In this document: positions 59,711 through 60,240 of the stretch, one piece after another
Layout of the letters: the number at the start of each line of letters is the position of its first letter
Numbering within the stretch: the first letter of the stretch is position 1
Source of the DNA: an uncultured Oscillospiraceae bacterium
GTDB taxonomy: Bacteria; Bacillota; Clostridia; Oscillospirales; Oscillospiraceae
Direction of reading: 5' to 3'
Length of the DNA: 60,240 bases
Assembly (NCBI GenBank): GCA_910585265.1
Contig: CAJUCA010000012.1
Span: 1-60,240, forward strand
Made by a program: the position numbers and the translations under genes
The notes under the pieces: model-generated
Seen by the model: only the letters and a program-made list of their open reading frames with translations
The model's database searches: none
What the model was told of the DNA's origin: nothing

Positions 59711-60240
59711 ATGATGGAGCATACTCCGTTTCATGACTACTACATATCCAGGATGCTTGAGGAACTATCTGACAAGGATAGGTTTGTGCCGGTCTATGCC
59801 TCATCCAACAGCAAAATCTATCCCTTCCAGATTGCGGCGGCGGACTTTGCCATCCGCTCCCCGTATCAAAAAGGCGCGGTGCTGTGCGATGAGGCCGGGT
59901 TAGGCAAGAGCCACGAGGCCATGCTGGTTATCACCCAGAAGTGGCTGGGGGGGCGGCGCATCCTGCTGGCTGTTCCCAACAGCGACCTGCTCTGCCAGTG
60001 GACAGAACTGATGGAAAAGTTCTATTCCGTCCCCTATGTCATTCTCTCCACCCGCGCCCAGTGGGATGCTTTGGCAATTGCGGACGAGCCAAATCCATTC
60101 CTCCAGGACGCCGTTGTCATTACCACCTACGACTTTGCCGCCGGGCACGAGGACGAGGCTGGGGCCGTGCCCTGGGATCTGGCGATATTCGAGGAGGCCA
60201 ACGCCCTCTCAACCGTCTACCAGGAGGGCAATCAACAGGC
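59711..60240 (+). CDS. SNF2/superfamily 2 helicase-like protein (start only, runs off the window)
   Basis: The open frame runs to the right edge (176 codons seen). It has a Q-like segment IYPFQIAAADFAI, Walker A DEAGLGKSHEA (Gly65-Lys66-Ser67), the Ia motif LLAVPNSDLLCQWTEL, VVITTYDF and a motif II that reads FEEAN where most have FDEAH. These are features of SNF2-type ATPases that move on duplex DNA. It follows mcrC by 23 bases with an AAGGAAG site, so it seems to be the third gene of the module. ATG 59714 is equally likely as start. The rest cannot be seen. Confidence 0.85.
   Translation, partial: MMEHTPFHDYYISRMLEELSDKDRFVPVYASSNSKIYPFQIAAADFAIRSPYQKGAVLCDEAGLGKSHEAMLVITQKWLGGRRILLAVPNSDLLCQWTELMEKFYSVPYVILSTRAQWDALAIADEPNPFLQDAVVITTYDFAAGHEDEAGAVPWDLAIFEEANALSTVYQEGNQQ

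Noticed and set aside
1..60240. CRISPR arrays, tRNA or rRNA genes and insertion sequences
   Set aside because: No regularly spaced direct repeats, no tRNA-like or rRNA-like segments and no transposase were found by eye on either strand.

Overview
The window looks like a chromosomal segment of a GC-rich, endospore-forming member of the Clostridia, probably an Oscillospiraceae-type gut anaerobe (Flavonifractor/Intestinimonas-like; inferred from gene content, not tested). Supporting signs are a YunB-type sporulation protein, a CotJC remnant, PyrK-type dihydroorotate dehydrogenase, bacterial type A RNase P RNA, strong AGGAGG ribosome sites and sigma-A-like promoters.

Layout. (1) 1-2600: the end of an inserted element, with a large serine recombinase and a stand-alone RibD-type reductase, both visibly less GC-rich than what follows. 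(2) 2629-6860: drug-response locus on the minus strand: MATE pump, MarR regulator and an ABC-F ATPase. The ABC-F gene has its own promoter and a roughly 225-nt leader with a four-codon ORF and two intrinsic terminators, the layout of antibiotic-sensed attenuation. (3) 6909-15353: cutC diverging from a transglutaminase-thioredoxin fusion, a cytidylate-kinase-like protein with a membrane diguanylate cyclase, a lipoprotein, and a FIST sensor with a soluble chemoreceptor. (4) 15548-23494: a five-gene operon (SWIM zinc finger, HEAT-like protein, MoxR AAA+, DUF5682/TraB-like protein, VWA protein), a widespread set of unknown function comparable to E. coli yehLMPQ. (5) 23513-28621: GH2 beta-galactosidase and GH36 alpha-galactosidase, convergent on a shared terminator. 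(6) 28856-33714: YbaK deacylase, CmpB-like membrane protein with a DUF4364 regulator, a three-gene peptidoglycan-binding/SpoIID-like cluster that may be sporulation-controlled, and a lipoprotein with a repetitive tail.

(7) 33762-38889: pyrimidine operon pyrC-pyrF-pyrK-pyrD ending in a phosphatase-acetyltransferase fusion. (8) 39021-39375: rnpB on the minus strand, with a promoter whose -35 box overlaps that of the divergent murD operon. (9) 39499-48792: murD, three tandem M42 aminopeptidases, a methionine gamma-lyase-family enzyme, yunB, ligA and a membrane-anchored nuclease, probably one transcription unit. (10) 48884-55672: AtoE-type fatty-acid transporter, a 5'-truncated cotJC, an ABC-class ATPase, and a small EamA protein with a Memo-AMMECR1 fusion and its radical SAM partner. 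(11) 55851 to the right edge: a less GC-rich defence module with McrB (an EVE-like domain inserted in its AAA+ core), McrC and the start of an SNF2-type helicase, which runs off the window.

The best candidates for new biology are the ABC-F leader, the McrB-EVE/McrC/SNF2 module and the five-gene SWIM-MoxR-VWA operon. Family names come from recognised motifs and memory of the families; no database search was run.
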